Origin: Pedobacter polaris
GTDB lineage: Bacteria > Bacteroidota > Bacteroidia > Sphingobacteriales > Sphingobacteriaceae
Assembly (NCBI RefSeq): GCF_005116505.1
Contig: NZ_SWBR01000004.1
Location: forward strand, 186,001-250,000
DNA length: 64,000 nucleotides
Reading direction: 5' to 3'
The position numbers and the translations under genes were made by a program. The notes beneath the pieces are model-generated. The model was not told the origin of the DNA. It worked only from the letters and a program-made list of their open reading frames with translations, and searched no databases. This document shows positions 55,093-64,000 of the stretch, piece by piece. Each line of letters starts with the position of its first letter. Position 1 is the stretch's first letter.

Positions 55093-56007
55093 ATGTATTT
55101 CACTTCCTTACCAGATCATTCACAGGTTAATTTTGATGAGGAAATGCACTTCAGTCGTTTCAAAAAACACAACATCATTTTTAATACGGTGAGCGATTAC
55201 AGTTATTGTGATGATCATGTGGGTTGCCTTTCTTTTAAAACCATTTTAAGTGGTGAGGAATGGTATGTTGTGAACAACAGAAGAATTGCGGTTAGACCTG
55301 GTCAGTTTCTGATTCTAAATGATGAACAAAATTATTCATGTAGTATTGATCAAGAGAAAGTAAAGGGCTTTTCTGTGTTTTTTAAGAAAGAATTTGCCAC
55401 AGAGGTATTTAGGGATGAAATGAGCAATGAAGAAACGATACTCGACAATCCTTTCAATGTCGCCGAAAAATCACCAGAGTTTTTCCAAACCTTAAAATAC
55501 ATTACACCTGATTTACAATTGCAATTAACAACACTCATTTCTGCACTTGAAAATGACGACTTTCATGCAATGACAGATGAAAAATTGGTTTTCTTATTGG
55601 AGCACTTAATTCGTTCGCACCAATCAGATACAAAACGCATTGATCGAGTTGCTGCGATTAAGTTAAGTTCAAAAATAGAAATTTATAAACGCTTGTGCAT
55701 AGCCAAAGATTTACTACACTCTACATTTATGGATAGTTTGGATTTGCATACGCTGAGTATTACAGCCTGTTTGTCAGTCCCCCAACTCATTAGGCAATTT
55801 AAATCTGTTTTTCAGGTTACACCCCATCAATACCTTATAGCGCTTAGACTAAAGCGAGCTGTGGAACTACTGAAATTTAGCCATAAACCAATTAATGAGA
55901 TTACTTGGGAGTGTGGATTTGAAAATGTGAGCGCTTTTTGCAGAGCTTTTAAAACTGCTTATGGTGCTCAGCCTTTGAACTATAGAAAAACCAGCTCTTT
56001 AAATTGA
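55093..56007 (+). CDS. AraC family transcriptional regulator
   Basis: A 304-residue regulator. The N-terminal part (about residues 15-130; YSYCDDHVGCLSFKT, IAVRPGQFLILND) is a cupin-like ligand-sensing domain. The C-terminal ~100 residues hold two helix-turn-helix motifs: SITACLSVPQLIRQFKSVFQ with TPHQYLIALRLKRAVELL, and NEITWECGFENVSAFCRAFK. It probably controls the esterase gene that starts 80 bases later on the same strand, or itself. The ATG at 55093 is the only good start. Base composition is AT-rich again, in contrast to the kinase gene. Confidence 0.88.
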   Translation: MYFTSLPDHSQVNFDEEMHFSRFKKHNIIFNTVSDYSYCDDHVGCLSFKTILSGEEWYVVNNRRIAVRPGQFLILNDEQNYSCSIDQEKVKGFSVFFKKEFATEVFRDEMSNEETILDNPFNVAEKSPEFFQTLKYITPDLQLQLTTLISALENDDFHAMTDEKLVFLLEHLIRSHQSDTKRIDRVAAIKLSSKIEIYKRLCIAKDLLHSTFMDSLDLHTLSITACLSVPQLIRQFKSVFQVTPHQYLIALRLKRAVELLKFSHKPINEITWECGFENVSAFCRAFKTAYGAQPLNYRKTSSLN

Positions 56008-56041
56008 GAATTTCTGCACATGTTTAAAAATAGTCGTTTGC

Positions 56042-56049
56042 TAATTTTG
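56042..56049 (+). promoter_or_regulatory. -7 box TAATTTTG of the esterase gene
   Basis: TAATTTTG matches TAnnTTTG and lies 37 bases before the TTG start at 56087. The AraC regulator gene ends 34 bases upstream. Confidence 0.45.
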
Positions 56050-56086
56050 GCCAATTGTTTTACAGGCCATCTTAAATCGAAGCAAA

Positions 56087-56986
56087 TTGAAACACCTATT
56101 TATACTGTGGTTACTTATTTTTAGTAGCCAAATTAACTATGCCCAAGATCAAATTATTCCACTATACGAGAAAACTATTCCCAATTCAAAAAAGACACCT
56201 TTAAATTATGTAGAGGAAACCGATAGCAATGGACTAACCAGAAATGTAAGCATCCCAACGATGGCCGCTTATTTTCCTGCAAAAAATATTGCAAATGGTA
56301 CAGCAGTAATCATTTTTGCAGGTGGAGGCTATTTTGTTCTGGCTCAAACTACCTGCGTTGAAATTGCCAAAGCCTTCAATAAAGCGGGTGTTACTGCCTT
56401 TGTTCTTAAATATCGCTTACCCAATGATGTAATCATGATAGATAAGAGCATTGGTCCTTTACAAGATGCACAAAGGGCTATTCAATTGGTTCGTGAACGA
56501 GCCATAGAATGGAATATCAATCCTGCAAAAATAGGTATGGTAGGACTTTCTGCTGGGGGTCATTTGGTATCAACTGAAGGTACACAGCTTGATCGGATAG
56601 TAATTGATAACAAAGCAAATATTTCTCTTCGACCTAATTTTATGGTATTACTTTACCCAGTGATTATTTATGATCCTGCTATTCCAAGAACTCGCGAAAA
56701 TCTAATTGGTAAAACACCTGATGCAAAAGCTCTTTATTTATATGGAACTGAAAATCATGTGAGTTCAAATACACCGCCAACATTTCTGGTTCATGCGCTA
56801 GATGATGATGTGATCCCTGTAAAAAATAGCTTGCTATTTTTTAATGCGTTGCTTAAGGCTAAGGTAAAAGCAGAGATGCACATTGTACAAGATGGTGGAC
56901 ATGGATTTGGTTTGTACGATCCTGAAAACAAGGATAAATGGTTTACATGGTGCATAGATTGGATGAAAAAAAATGGTTTTTATTAG
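56087..56986 (+). CDS. Exported alpha/beta-hydrolase esterase
   Basis: A 299-residue hydrolase with a signal peptide (KHLFILWLLIFSSQINYAQ). GFAGGGYF-like oxyanion loop (IIFAGGGYFVLAQTT), nucleophile motif GLSAGGHLVS, Asp in HALDDDVIP and His in DGGHGFGLY form the triad of the BD-FAE/acetyl-esterase group. Such enzymes often remove acetyl or feruloyl groups from plant polysaccharides; the substrate here is not proven. No ATG begins the signal peptide: the start must be TTG at 56087, with a -7 box upstream. The AraC gene before it is a likely regulator. Confidence 0.85.
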   Translation: MKHLFILWLLIFSSQINYAQDQIIPLYEKTIPNSKKTPLNYVEETDSNGLTRNVSIPTMAAYFPAKNIANGTAVIIFAGGGYFVLAQTTCVEIAKAFNKAGVTAFVLKYRLPNDVIMIDKSIGPLQDAQRAIQLVRERAIEWNINPAKIGMVGLSAGGHLVSTEGTQLDRIVIDNKANISLRPNFMVLLYPVIIYDPAIPRTRENLIGKTPDAKALYLYGTENHVSSNTPPTFLVHALDDDVIPVKNSLLFFNALLKAKVKAEMHIVQDGGHGFGLYDPENKDKWFTWCIDWMKKNGFY

Positions 56987-57236
56987 TTATGATATTGCCT
57001 CTGTTGATTTCATTTGAAATAATCTTTTAATTTTTACGATCAAGAAATTATGTTGGAGATGACCAGAAAGGTAAATGAGTTACTTCAATGCAAAAGCAAA
57101 GATGCCCACAGAGTTTCTGCTTGGTTATCACACCAACCGAAGGTGAGCTGAGCTGCAGTGTCGGTTTTTTACTATTTACAAAAAAAACGTTAAACTATTT
57201 TTGAAGTATAAAAAAAACACGCCTAAAATATTTAGA
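56987..57236. repeat. Intergenic stretch with a 26-base repeat
   Basis: The gap carries TTGGTTATCACACCAACCGA and six more bases at 57121-57146, matching 39135-39160 at 23 of 26 positions. The core TTGGT-N6-ACCAA is an inverted repeat. A short open frame (57050-57151) ends through this repeat and is not considered a gene. Confidence 0.5.
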
Positions 57237-58319
57237 ATGAAAACCACTTTTCCTTGGGCTCTTTTTCACGATAGCAGTACTGGCCTAAAAGTAGATACCT
57301 TACTTAGGCTCTGCAATTATGCAAAAGCATTACTTTGGGTATCAGTACTTACTTTTGCAATGGCATACCTGTCTTGTAAAAATGACCGCCCCAATATTAT
57401 AAAAGATGAGCTTAAGGTACCCAGGATGGAAGATGTGCTAAATGGCAATAATCCAGCCCTTGTTACCCTGGTTAACAAAGTAAGAGGTAGTGTGGGGAGA
57501 AGAGGTCCGGGCTCAAAAACAATTTGGAGCAGGAAAAATGTACATGGCCTAGGTCTGTACATCAGCGCTAATCACGTCTATGGCCTAGGCTGGAGCTCCA
57601 GAAATGCTCAGGTGTTTGATTTACATGCTGAAAATATGGGTATTTTTGAGACGTCTCAAATACCTCCTGTGAATGGAGATCTTGCTTTAGGTAAAACCTT
57701 AATCGCTGATTTTCCGCTTATGCATTTTGATATCTCTGCAAGTGCAACCAATACGAGCTTATTACCATCGCAAGACTTTTACTTAGGTATTATAGATAAT
57801 CAACGGGTAGAGCAGGGGCCGCTGAGCAAACATCCAGAAATGGTTAAAACTAATGTGCCCCTGCAAATGCATGACCCCGTTAACCGTACGAATGCTAGTC
57901 AAACCTGGGCTGTAGCTATTGCTGGTGAACAGGCTGTGGGGGTTGGGTATCCTCAGGATAGAAGCAACTATCCAAATGGAGCGGTTGCCTATGGAAAAAT
58001 ACTATCTGATACAGAAGCCGCAAATGTAATGTTGGCTTTAAAAGCTGCTGGAGATATAGAGGGAACTGTTGCTTATGATCCAAACGTAGAATTTATCCTT
58101 GAAGCTCAGGGAATTGCAGGTATGAGCGGAGGCGGTGTATTCAATTCAGAAGGGCAGCTATTGGGTATCATGGTAAGGGCTAGCGACCAGCAGAAAGCGC
58201 CTAAAATAATAAGAGTGGTAAAAATGAGCTACATCCGATTTAAGATGTTGGAACTTTATAACCAATTGCCTCAAACCCCTAAAGACAAAGTAGAGCGATT
58301 TATTAGTGGTGAATTATAG
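57237..58319 (+). CDS. Trypsin-like serine peptidase lipoprotein (divergent)
   Basis: A 360-residue protein. A long N-terminal lead (about 30 residues) precedes the hydrophobic segment and lipobox AYLSC. The catalytic pattern of the trypsin fold is present but unusual: YISANHVYG gives His113 in the place of TAAHC, MHFDISAS gives Asp165, and GIAGMSGGGVFNSEGQLLGI gives Ser297, where GMSGGG replaces GDSGGP. The following GxLLGI is the family's usual end. A short C-terminal tail is basic. The order and spacing of the triad support a working or recently working peptidase. The ATG at 57237 is preferred to a TTG 12 codons upstream. It is a single gene with unknown target. Confidence 0.65.
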   Translation: MKTTFPWALFHDSSTGLKVDTLLRLCNYAKALLWVSVLTFAMAYLSCKNDRPNIIKDELKVPRMEDVLNGNNPALVTLVNKVRGSVGRRGPGSKTIWSRKNVHGLGLYISANHVYGLGWSSRNAQVFDLHAENMGIFETSQIPPVNGDLALGKTLIADFPLMHFDISASATNTSLLPSQDFYLGIIDNQRVEQGPLSKHPEMVKTNVPLQMHDPVNRTNASQTWAVAIAGEQAVGVGYPQDRSNYPNGAVAYGKILSDTEAANVMLALKAAGDIEGTVAYDPNVEFILEAQGIAGMSGGGVFNSEGQLLGIMVRASDQQKAPKIIRVVKMSYIRFKMLELYNQLPQTPKDKVERFISGEL

Positions 58320-58340
58320 TACCAGCGGGGAGTAGTCAGC

Positions 58341-59225
58341 CTAATTTTTTTCATAATAGTTGGCTTTTCTAAATTTGGCAGGGGTACAATTAAAGTAAGA
58401 TCTGTATAACCTGATAAATGAACTAGCACACTCAAATCCTACTGCAGGTACAATTTCATTGATGGGGAATGCGGTATTCTTGATTAGGTAATTGGCTCTT
58501 TTCAATCTTATTTTAGTTAGGAACTGATGAGGCGTTTCTTCGAAAGCCTGCTTAAAAGTCCGCAATAAATGGTTTACAGATAAAAAGCTATTTTCTGCTA
58601 TTTCTTTTAGTCCAATCTGCTGATTATAATTGCAGTAGATAAAATCCTTAGCTAAGTTTAGTCTTTTGATAACTTCTTCCCTAGTATGTTGTTTTAGCGA
58701 CTCTAAACGTTCTTCTGCCAAGAGCACATCATGATTAAAAATTTCTAAATAGTTGATATAAGTATGATGTAGGTATTCTTCCAATAAATGGTCATCATCT
58801 ACTCTGTTTTTTACAAATCTCCTAATGTGATGAAGGTTGAAAAGAAGATTGCTTTTTAGTGGCAACAGTGTTTCTGGAAAATGGAAATCCGGGGTGTGAT
58901 CATCAACTGGATGCTCTAAAAGATAGTTAGTGGAATTTTGCAAAGTTCTATTGATATCATGTATGAACTTTGGATCAAAGGAAATTGATAGCGACTGTAC
59001 ATAATCTTGAGAATGGATCTTACTTTCGAAATCAGTACCCTTGTTGATCATCAAAAAACAATCGGGATGAACCATAAGCTCCTTTTTGTTCATTATATAA
59101 TTTTGAACGCCCGAAAAAACAAATTTAAGGGTAAGGTCATGATTCTGATACCCTACATGGCTATATTTTTTTGTTTCTTGATAAAGACTGTTGTTGTTGT
59201 TAAGACGTTTGAAATAGGTTTCCAT
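58341..59225 (-). CDS. AraC family transcriptional regulator
   Basis: A 294-residue regulator. The N-terminal half carries a poorly conserved sensory region (FVFSGVQNYIMNKKELMVHP). The C-terminal part has both helix-turn-helix motifs: IGLKEIAENSFLSVNHLLRT, TPHQFLTKIRLKRANYLI and NEIVPAVGFECASSFIRLYR. It lies six bases downstream of a VOC-protein gene on the same strand, so the two are co-transcribed and the regulator may respond to the VOC protein's substrate or product. It converges with the trypsin-like gene. Confidence 0.88.
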   Translation of the reverse strand: METYFKRLNNNNSLYQETKKYSHVGYQNHDLTLKFVFSGVQNYIMNKKELMVHPDCFLMINKGTDFESKIHSQDYVQSLSISFDPKFIHDINRTLQNSTNYLLEHPVDDHTPDFHFPETLLPLKSNLLFNLHHIRRFVKNRVDDDHLLEEYLHHTYINYLEIFNHDVLLAEERLESLKQHTREEVIKRLNLAKDFIYCNYNQQIGLKEIAENSFLSVNHLLRTFKQAFEETPHQFLTKIRLKRANYLIKNTAFPINEIVPAVGFECASSFIRLYRSYFNCTPAKFRKANYYEKN

Positions 59226-59231
59226 TTTGCT

Positions 59232-59615
59232 TTAAATTTGTGGATCATTGTATGCTCGCTCCTCTATCACAACAATCTTATTTCCTGCAGGATCGTAGAA
59301 ATAAAAGCTCATCCCAAGAGTAGAGTATAATGGGGTTGACAATTGTCTGAACCCATTATCCTTGAGCCTGCAGTATTCTAAAATGCAATCATTGGTATTT
59401 AGAATCAAAGTACTTCGGTCGGGGTTTTCTTCTTCGTTCCAGATCAGGATCAAGCTTATTTCCTGCTGTTCTTTTTTTTTCAATATCCACCACTGTTCAT
59501 AATCGCCAAACATCACATTTTTAAATACTGTAAAATCCAAATGTTGGGTATAAAAGGAAATGGACTCTTTTTTATCATCAATATACAGGGATGCGTATCT
59601 AATCATTTTACTCAT
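59232..59615 (-). CDS. VOC (glyoxalase/bleomycin-resistance fold) family protein
   Basis: A 127-residue VOC protein from the ATG at 59615. MIRYASLYIDDKKESISFYT is the first half-domain start, and MSFYFYDPAGNKIVVIEER the end with the last metal-ligand Glu. The first conserved His is not obvious: the first strand reads YASLYIDD, so the metal site may be altered. An in-frame ATG nine codons upstream (59642) is possible. It forms an operon with the AraC regulator six bases downstream. The substrate is unknown. Confidence 0.75.
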   Translation of the reverse strand: MSKMIRYASLYIDDKKESISFYTQHLDFTVFKNVMFGDYEQWWILKKKEQQEISLILIWNEEENPDRSTLILNTNDCILEYCRLKDNGFRQLSTPLYSTLGMSFYFYDPAGNKIVVIEERAYNDPQI

Positions 59616-59804
59616 TATCAAATTCAGGCCAGTACCTAACAATCATGTTTAGGTGGTTGAGACTTTCCTAAGTTGATGTATCGGCTACTATTTACTTCCT
59701 TTGTCAAAACTAGGTTAGAGGATCTAAACGAAATAGTAAAAAACCGACATAATTGCGAAATTTTACGCTAGTATATTAGCTACAATCAGATGGCAAACCT
59801 TGGG

Positions 59805-60614
59805 TTAAATTTTGGTAATGAACGCTGAACTTTCTGAAAGCATGAAATTGTTCTTTTGGAACTGGACGGGGGTAATATTTGTAAAGGTTTTAAAATCTTT
59901 GATGAAATGAGATTGATCTGTATAGTTAAGGATATGGCCTACAGTTGCAGAATTGCTATAAGAGGGGTCTTTAAGAAGTGATAATGTTTTTTCGAAACGA
60001 ACCAGGCGTTGGAAGGTTTTTGGAGATATTCCCATAGCGCTTTTGAATAACCTTTCCAATGTTCGTTCGGTAATCTTGTACTTCTTTTGTAGTTTAAATA
60101 GATCCGTTTGTTCAGCAAGTTCATTTTCGAGTACAATCTGGATAAGGTTGGTATTTACAAATAACTTGTGACTGAGCTGTTCTTCTATGAACCTGCACAT
60201 AATTTCAATCCGCTGCACATGAGATTTTGCGTCTGAGAGTTTACGGATAAGATCTGCGTAGCCCAAATCATGTAGATCTATTATTTTATTGACCATCAAC
60301 TCGTCAGCCGTCTTGAATATCTCAGTGAGTGCAAATGAATTGAAACTCACACCAAAATGAGAAAAAGCTGCCTGGATAGACATTGATGATGGGGATGTTT
60401 CAATTCCACAAACGTAGGCCTTGGGAACATATTTATCCTCACTGTTTTTTAGCCCATATCCATCATCTACCTGAAATACTAGTCTAGGGTATCTATCGGC
60501 ATAATTATCAAAATAGATTATTTTTTCAGATTGGTGATCTAACAGGTCACAACTCCAGTAATACCTAACAAATTTCTTTAAATGGGTTGGTGGTTGATAG
60601 AAAATGATGTTCAT
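59805..60614 (-). CDS. AraC family transcriptional regulator
   Basis: A 269-residue regulator of the shorter type. The N-terminal part begins MNIIFYQPPTHLKKFVRYYW and contains CGIETSPSSMSIQAAFSHFG, the pattern of AraC proteins with a DUF6597-like domain. The helix-turn-helix region is at the C-terminus: KKYKITERTLERLFKSAMG, SPKTFQRLVRFEKTLSLL and VGHILNYTDQSHFIKDFKTF. It is transcribed towards the VOC gene but separated by about 160 bases. Its target is unknown. Base use is AT-rich as in the core. Confidence 0.88.
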   Translation of the reverse strand: MNIIFYQPPTHLKKFVRYYWSCDLLDHQSEKIIYFDNYADRYPRLVFQVDDGYGLKNSEDKYVPKAYVCGIETSPSSMSIQAAFSHFGVSFNSFALTEIFKTADELMVNKIIDLHDLGYADLIRKLSDAKSHVQRIEIMCRFIEEQLSHKLFVNTNLIQIVLENELAEQTDLFKLQKKYKITERTLERLFKSAMGISPKTFQRLVRFEKTLSLLKDPSYSNSATVGHILNYTDQSHFIKDFKTFTNITPVQFQKNNFMLSESSAFITKI

Positions 60615-60981
60615 CTATTAGGCAGTTTTAGACAAATGTTATTAGCTAGGTTTTTGTACACATAGTTGATGGCTAATAGCCGAATCTCTTGATTTAAAAT
60701 TACGTCTAGTAAAGTAAAAATTTCACCATAGTAAAAATACACAAGGAAAAAATTCAACATACCAACAGTTTGATTGGTGTTCCCAGTATCAAATATCAAA
60801 AGAAGCTAAAAGTCTTCATAAAAGGATGAGATCTGTTAAAAAGGTGATTTTCGCATATTTCTAAAAACCCATACCGCCTAGATTTATAATTCACTAAACT
60901 AAACTTAACATGGAAAGAGCCCCACCCGAGAGATTATTTTTTTTATTAAACAAACAATTTTATTCATTCAATCATAACTAT
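60615..60981. other. Intergenic region before the SusC-type gene
   Basis: A 367-base AT-rich divergent region. No complete promoter is seen. An in-frame ATG at 60910 would add 24 residues (MERAPPERLFFLL...) to the receptor, but the signal peptide begins at 60982. No gene or repeat is apparent. Confidence 0.4.
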
Positions 60982-63900
60982 ATGAAAATAAAAATACCAA
61001 TTATAATATTATTTTTGATTACTGGTTTAGCCTTTGGGTCAAATGCACAAGAGCGTACAGTTACTGGTACTGTAAAAGCAAGTGAAGACGGATTGCCAAT
61101 CCCAGGCGTATCTATAAAGGTAAAAGAAGCTTCTGCAGTTGGCACTACAACAGGAGTTGATGGCAAGTTTGCCTTAAAAGTTCCAGCTACGGCTAAAACT
61201 TTACAAATTTCTTATTTAGGATATACTACTAAAGAAGTTGCTATAACTGATGCAGCTATTAATGTGTCTTTAGATTTAGATTCTAAAGTTTTAGATCAAG
61301 TTGTAATCACAGCTGGTGGTGTTTCAATTAAACGTCGTGAGCAAGGTAACCAATCTACTACTATTAAAGCCCAAGAATTAACACAAGCTAAAGCATTTAA
61401 CGTTGCCAGTGCCCTTACAGGTAAAGTGGCAGGTTTACAGGTTAATGCTGTAAGTTCTGGTGTTAACCCTACCATTAGATTGGTTTTACGTGGTAACCGT
61501 TCGTTATTGGGTAATAACCAGGCATTGGTTGTTGTAGACAACGTAATTGTTCCCAACTCTGTTTTAGGCAACTTAAACCCAGAAGATATTGAGGATATCC
61601 AAGTATTGAACGGTGCAGGTGCAGCTTCACTTTATGGTTCTGATGCTTCTAACGGTGCGTTAATTATTACTACCAAAACTGGTAAACGTGGTGTAACTGC
61701 TATTAATGTAAGTAATACTACTACTGTAGAGCAGGTTAGTTTCTTGCCAGAATTACAGGAAGAATATGGGTCAGGTACTGGACCAGATGATATTCCTACA
61801 TATACTGAATATGAAAACCAACAGTATGGACCAAGATTTGATGGTTCGATGAGAATTATTGGTAAACCATTGGCTGATGGCTCAATCCAAACTGTGCCTT
61901 ATGCTTGGAACGATTCAGAAGGTAAGCAGAATTTTTGGGATACAGGTATTTCTAACCAAACAGATTTCAGTATCTCATCAGGTGACGACAAAGGGTCTTA
62001 CTATTTGTCTAGCCAGTATTTTGATCAAAAAAGCACTGTTCCAGGTGACAAATACAACCGTTTTACTATCAGGGTAAATGGTAAAAAAGACTTGGGTAAT
62101 AATGTTGTTTTCCAATTCAATACCAACTATGTACAAAATAGATTTAACACCAGTACTGCAGGCGGGGCAGCTTTTACCAACGTATTAATGTCTCCAGGTC
62201 AAATTCCATTGACCCGTTACAGCGATTGGGAAAACGATAAATTTGCTAATCCAAATGGTTACTATAATGAATATTTTGCTAACCCTTATTTCAGTTTAGC
62301 TAATAATCGTGGTTTAACTAGAAATGATTATTTAACAGGTTTAGCTTCCATTAAATGGAACCCAATTAAATCCTTATCTCTATTATTTAGAACAAGTATC
62401 AACACGCGTAACTTCTCAAACAAGTCTTATACCAACAAATTTACTTATTCTGCCTACAGAAGAGGGATTAGTGGCGCTAACGTTGGTGATGTATTAGGTG
62501 CTGTAAATGATGGTTCTGGTTATACTACACAGATCAGTCCAGAGTTTCAGGCACAATACATCGAGCGTTTATCTAAAGATATTTCATTGAATGCCATTTT
62601 AGGCGCAAGCATGAGAAGCAATACTGCTAAAACTGTAAACGTAAGTGCTACAAATTTAATCCAGGCTGATCTTTTTAACATTGGAAACAGTTTATTAAAC
62701 CCTGGGGCTGGTGAAAACAATTCTACAGAGCGTCAACAAGGTGTTTATGGAGATGTACGTTTAGGTTTCAAAGATTATTTATACCTGCACGTTTCTGGTA
62801 GAAATGATTGGCGTTCGGTACTGGCTCCAGAAAACAGATCATTCTTCTATCCTGCAGCAGATATTTCATTTATTGCTTCTGATGCAATTCCATTCATCAA
62901 GAACATTAAAGCCATCAACTCTTTAAAATTAAGAGGGGGTATCTCTAGGGTAGGTAACGTAAATATTGGTGCTTATTCATTAGTATCTACATTTGGTCAA
63001 CAATTTGGATTTCCTTTTTCTGGAGCTCCTGGTTTTGGTTTAGGAAATAGAATTATTGCCGCTTCGTTAAAGCCAGAATTAACTGATCAGATTGAGGGTG
63101 GTGTAGATTTTGAATTGTATAATTCAAGAATAACCGGTGCTGTAACTTATTATAGCTCAAAAACAACTGATCAAACCGTTCCGGTTGGCTTACCAAGTGC
63201 AACTGGTTTTACTTCATTCTTAACTAATACAGGTGAAGTAACTGGTAAAGGCTGGGAAACTTCCCTAAGAGTTATAGCTGTACAGAACAAAACTACAGGT
63301 TTAGAAGTAAGTGTTGGTGCAAACTATACCTATAACAATAATAAAGTTATTTCAATCAGTGATGATTTGCCTCAATTGAACATAGTAACTAGTGGTAATG
63401 CAATTATTAGCGCTGTACCGGGTAAAAATTTCCCTTTTATCAAAGGTACAACTTACCAGAAAGATCCTCAAGGAAGGATTATTGTAGATAGAATTACAGG
63501 ATTTCCTTCGGTAACAACCACAAACTCTGATCTTGGTAACACAGATGCTAAACACCGTTTAGGTTTAGATGCTGCTATGTCTTACAAAGGATTTAGATTA
63601 GCAGGCTTATTTGAATACAGAGGTAGCTTTGTGATGTACAACGCTGGTTCTGTCGCTTTTGATTTTTCTGGAGCAGGGATAAGAAACACCTACTTTAACC
63701 GTGAGCGTTTTGTAGTACCCAACTCTTCTTATTTTGATCCAGTTACTAATACTTATGTAGCTAACACAAATATTACTACTAGAACGGGTGGTGTAGATTT
63801 CTGGACTAACGGTCCTTCTCAAACTGCAGTTGTATCCAACTACCTGCACTCGGCTGCATTCTGGAAATTACGTGAGCTTTCTTTGAGTTATGACTTACCT

Positions 63901-64000
63901 CAATCAGCGTTAGGAAACATCAAATATATTAAAGGTGCTCGTATTAGTGTTCAGGGTAGAAATTTATTTATCTGGACTCCTAAAACTAATATTTATACGG
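60982..64000 (+). CDS. SusC/RagA-type TonB-linked receptor (3' end outside window)
   Basis: About 1006 residues of an outer-membrane receptor are present. The signal peptide ends LAFGSNAQ, and a carboxypeptidase-regulatory-like domain follows at once (ERTVTGTVKASEDGLPIPGV; about residues 25-110). The plug contains ALTGKVAGLQVNAVSSGV, QALVVVDNVIVPNSVLGNLN and LNGAGAASLYGSDASNGALI, the SusC signature. Unlike the receptor at 24.9 kb it has no STN domain, so it should not signal through FecR. The barrel runs off the right edge. A SusD gene is expected just beyond. The ATG at 60982 is preferred to one at 60910 because it begins a normal signal peptide. Confidence 0.92.
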   Translation, partial: MKIKIPIIILFLITGLAFGSNAQERTVTGTVKASEDGLPIPGVSIKVKEASAVGTTTGVDGKFALKVPATAKTLQISYLGYTTKEVAITDAAINVSLDLDSKVLDQVVITAGGVSIKRREQGNQSTTIKAQELTQAKAFNVASALTGKVAGLQVNAVSSGVNPTIRLVLRGNRSLLGNNQALVVVDNVIVPNSVLGNLNPEDIEDIQVLNGAGAASLYGSDASNGALIITTKTGKRGVTAINVSNTTTVEQVSFLPELQEEYGSGTGPDDIPTYTEYENQQYGPRFDGSMRIIGKPLADGSIQTVPYAWNDSEGKQNFWDTGISNQTDFSISSGDDKGSYYLSSQYFDQKSTVPGDKYNRFTIRVNGKKDLGNNVVFQFNTNYVQNRFNTSTAGGAAFTNVLMSPGQIPLTRYSDWENDKFANPNGYYNEYFANPYFSLANNRGLTRNDYLTGLASIKWNPIKSLSLLFRTSINTRNFSNKSYTNKFTYSAYRRGISGANVGDVLGAVNDGSGYTTQISPEFQAQYIERLSKDISLNAILGASMRSNTAKTVNVSATNLIQADLFNIGNSLLNPGAGENNSTERQQGVYGDVRLGFKDYLYLHVSGRNDWRSVLAPENRSFFYPAADISFIASDAIPFIKNIKAINSLKLRGGISRVGNVNIGAYSLVSTFGQQFGFPFSGAPGFGLGNRIIAASLKPELTDQIEGGVDFELYNSRITGAVTYYSSKTTDQTVPVGLPSATGFTSFLTNTGEVTGKGWETSLRVIAVQNKTTGLEVSVGANYTYNNNKVISISDDLPQLNIVTSGNAIISAVPGKNFPFIKGTTYQKDPQGRIIVDRITGFPSVTTTNSDLGNTDAKHRLGLDAAMSYKGFRLAGLFEYRGSFVMYNAGSVAFDFSGAGIRNTYFNRERFVVPNSSYFDPVTNTYVANTNITTRTGGVDFWTNGPSQTAVVSNYLHSAAFWKLRELSLSYDLPQSALGNIKYIKGARISVQGRNLFIWTPKTNIYT

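Noticed and set aside
57050..57151. Short open frame ending RVSAWLSHQPKVS
   Set aside because: About 33 codons and its end is made of an interspersed repeat, so it is probably chance.
1..64000. CRISPR arrays, restriction-modification, toxin-antitoxin or phage genes
   Set aside because: Both strands were read for regularly spaced repeats and for characteristic enzymes; none was seen.

Overview
The window comes from a member of the Bacteroidota, most likely the family Sphingobacteriaceae and Pedobacter-like. The evidence is two SusC-type receptor loci with SusD partners, ECF sigma/FecR pairs of the Bacteroides-expansion kind, type III glutamine synthetase, the divergent ~390-residue PurM, -7 boxes of the form TAnnTTTG, few Shine-Dalgarno sites, and a tRNA-His gene without an encoded CCA end. 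The genus is an inference; no rRNA is present.

Region by region. 0-22.5 kb is AT-rich and mostly core chromosome: the tail of an Oar-like TonB-dependent receptor, a HEIGH metallopeptidase lipoprotein, a dienelactone hydrolase, a hydroxyacid dehydrogenase, purM, glutamine synthetase III, a TonB protein, asparagine synthetase, purL, a VOC protein, trmN6, a serine hydrolase, a phosphodiesterase, fbp and rnhA, ending at tRNA-His. 22.5-35.6 kb lies between two copies of the tRNA-His terminator (31 identical bases) and looks like an accessory insert: ECF sigma, FecR, SusC with STN domain, SusD, a DUF4843-like lipoprotein, a PKD-like lipoprotein, a TlpA-like thioredoxin, then an orphan GC-rich Gfo/Idh/MocA oxidoreductase. 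35.7-39 kb returns to AT-rich genes (serine hydrolase, GH43). 39.4-44.3 kb is a run of small orphan lipoproteins and membrane proteins with one frameshifted gene and a VanW-family protein. 44.4-54.8 kb is GC-richer: a second ECF sigma/FecR/STN-receptor operon with two related lipoproteins, then a hybrid histidine kinase. It ends against the stump of an alpha/beta-hydrolase gene. 55-60.6 kb has three AraC-type regulators, an esterase, a VOC protein and a trypsin-like lipoprotein. The right edge cuts a SusC-type receptor.

How the genes work together. The two sigma/FecR/receptor units are cell-surface-signalling uptake systems: substrate binding at the receptor should pass through its STN domain to FecR and release the ECF factor. 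The TonB protein at 9.5 kb could energise any receptor here. purM, purL, glutamine synthetase and asparagine synthetase make up a nitrogen/purine group, separately transcribed. The leads most worth following are the 13 kb segment bracketed by tRNA-terminator repeats, the hydrolase stump marking a second junction, four genes whose -7 boxes nearly touch the start codon, and the VanW/CGGGC-lipoprotein pair. I found no CRISPR array, transposase, integrase or restriction system.
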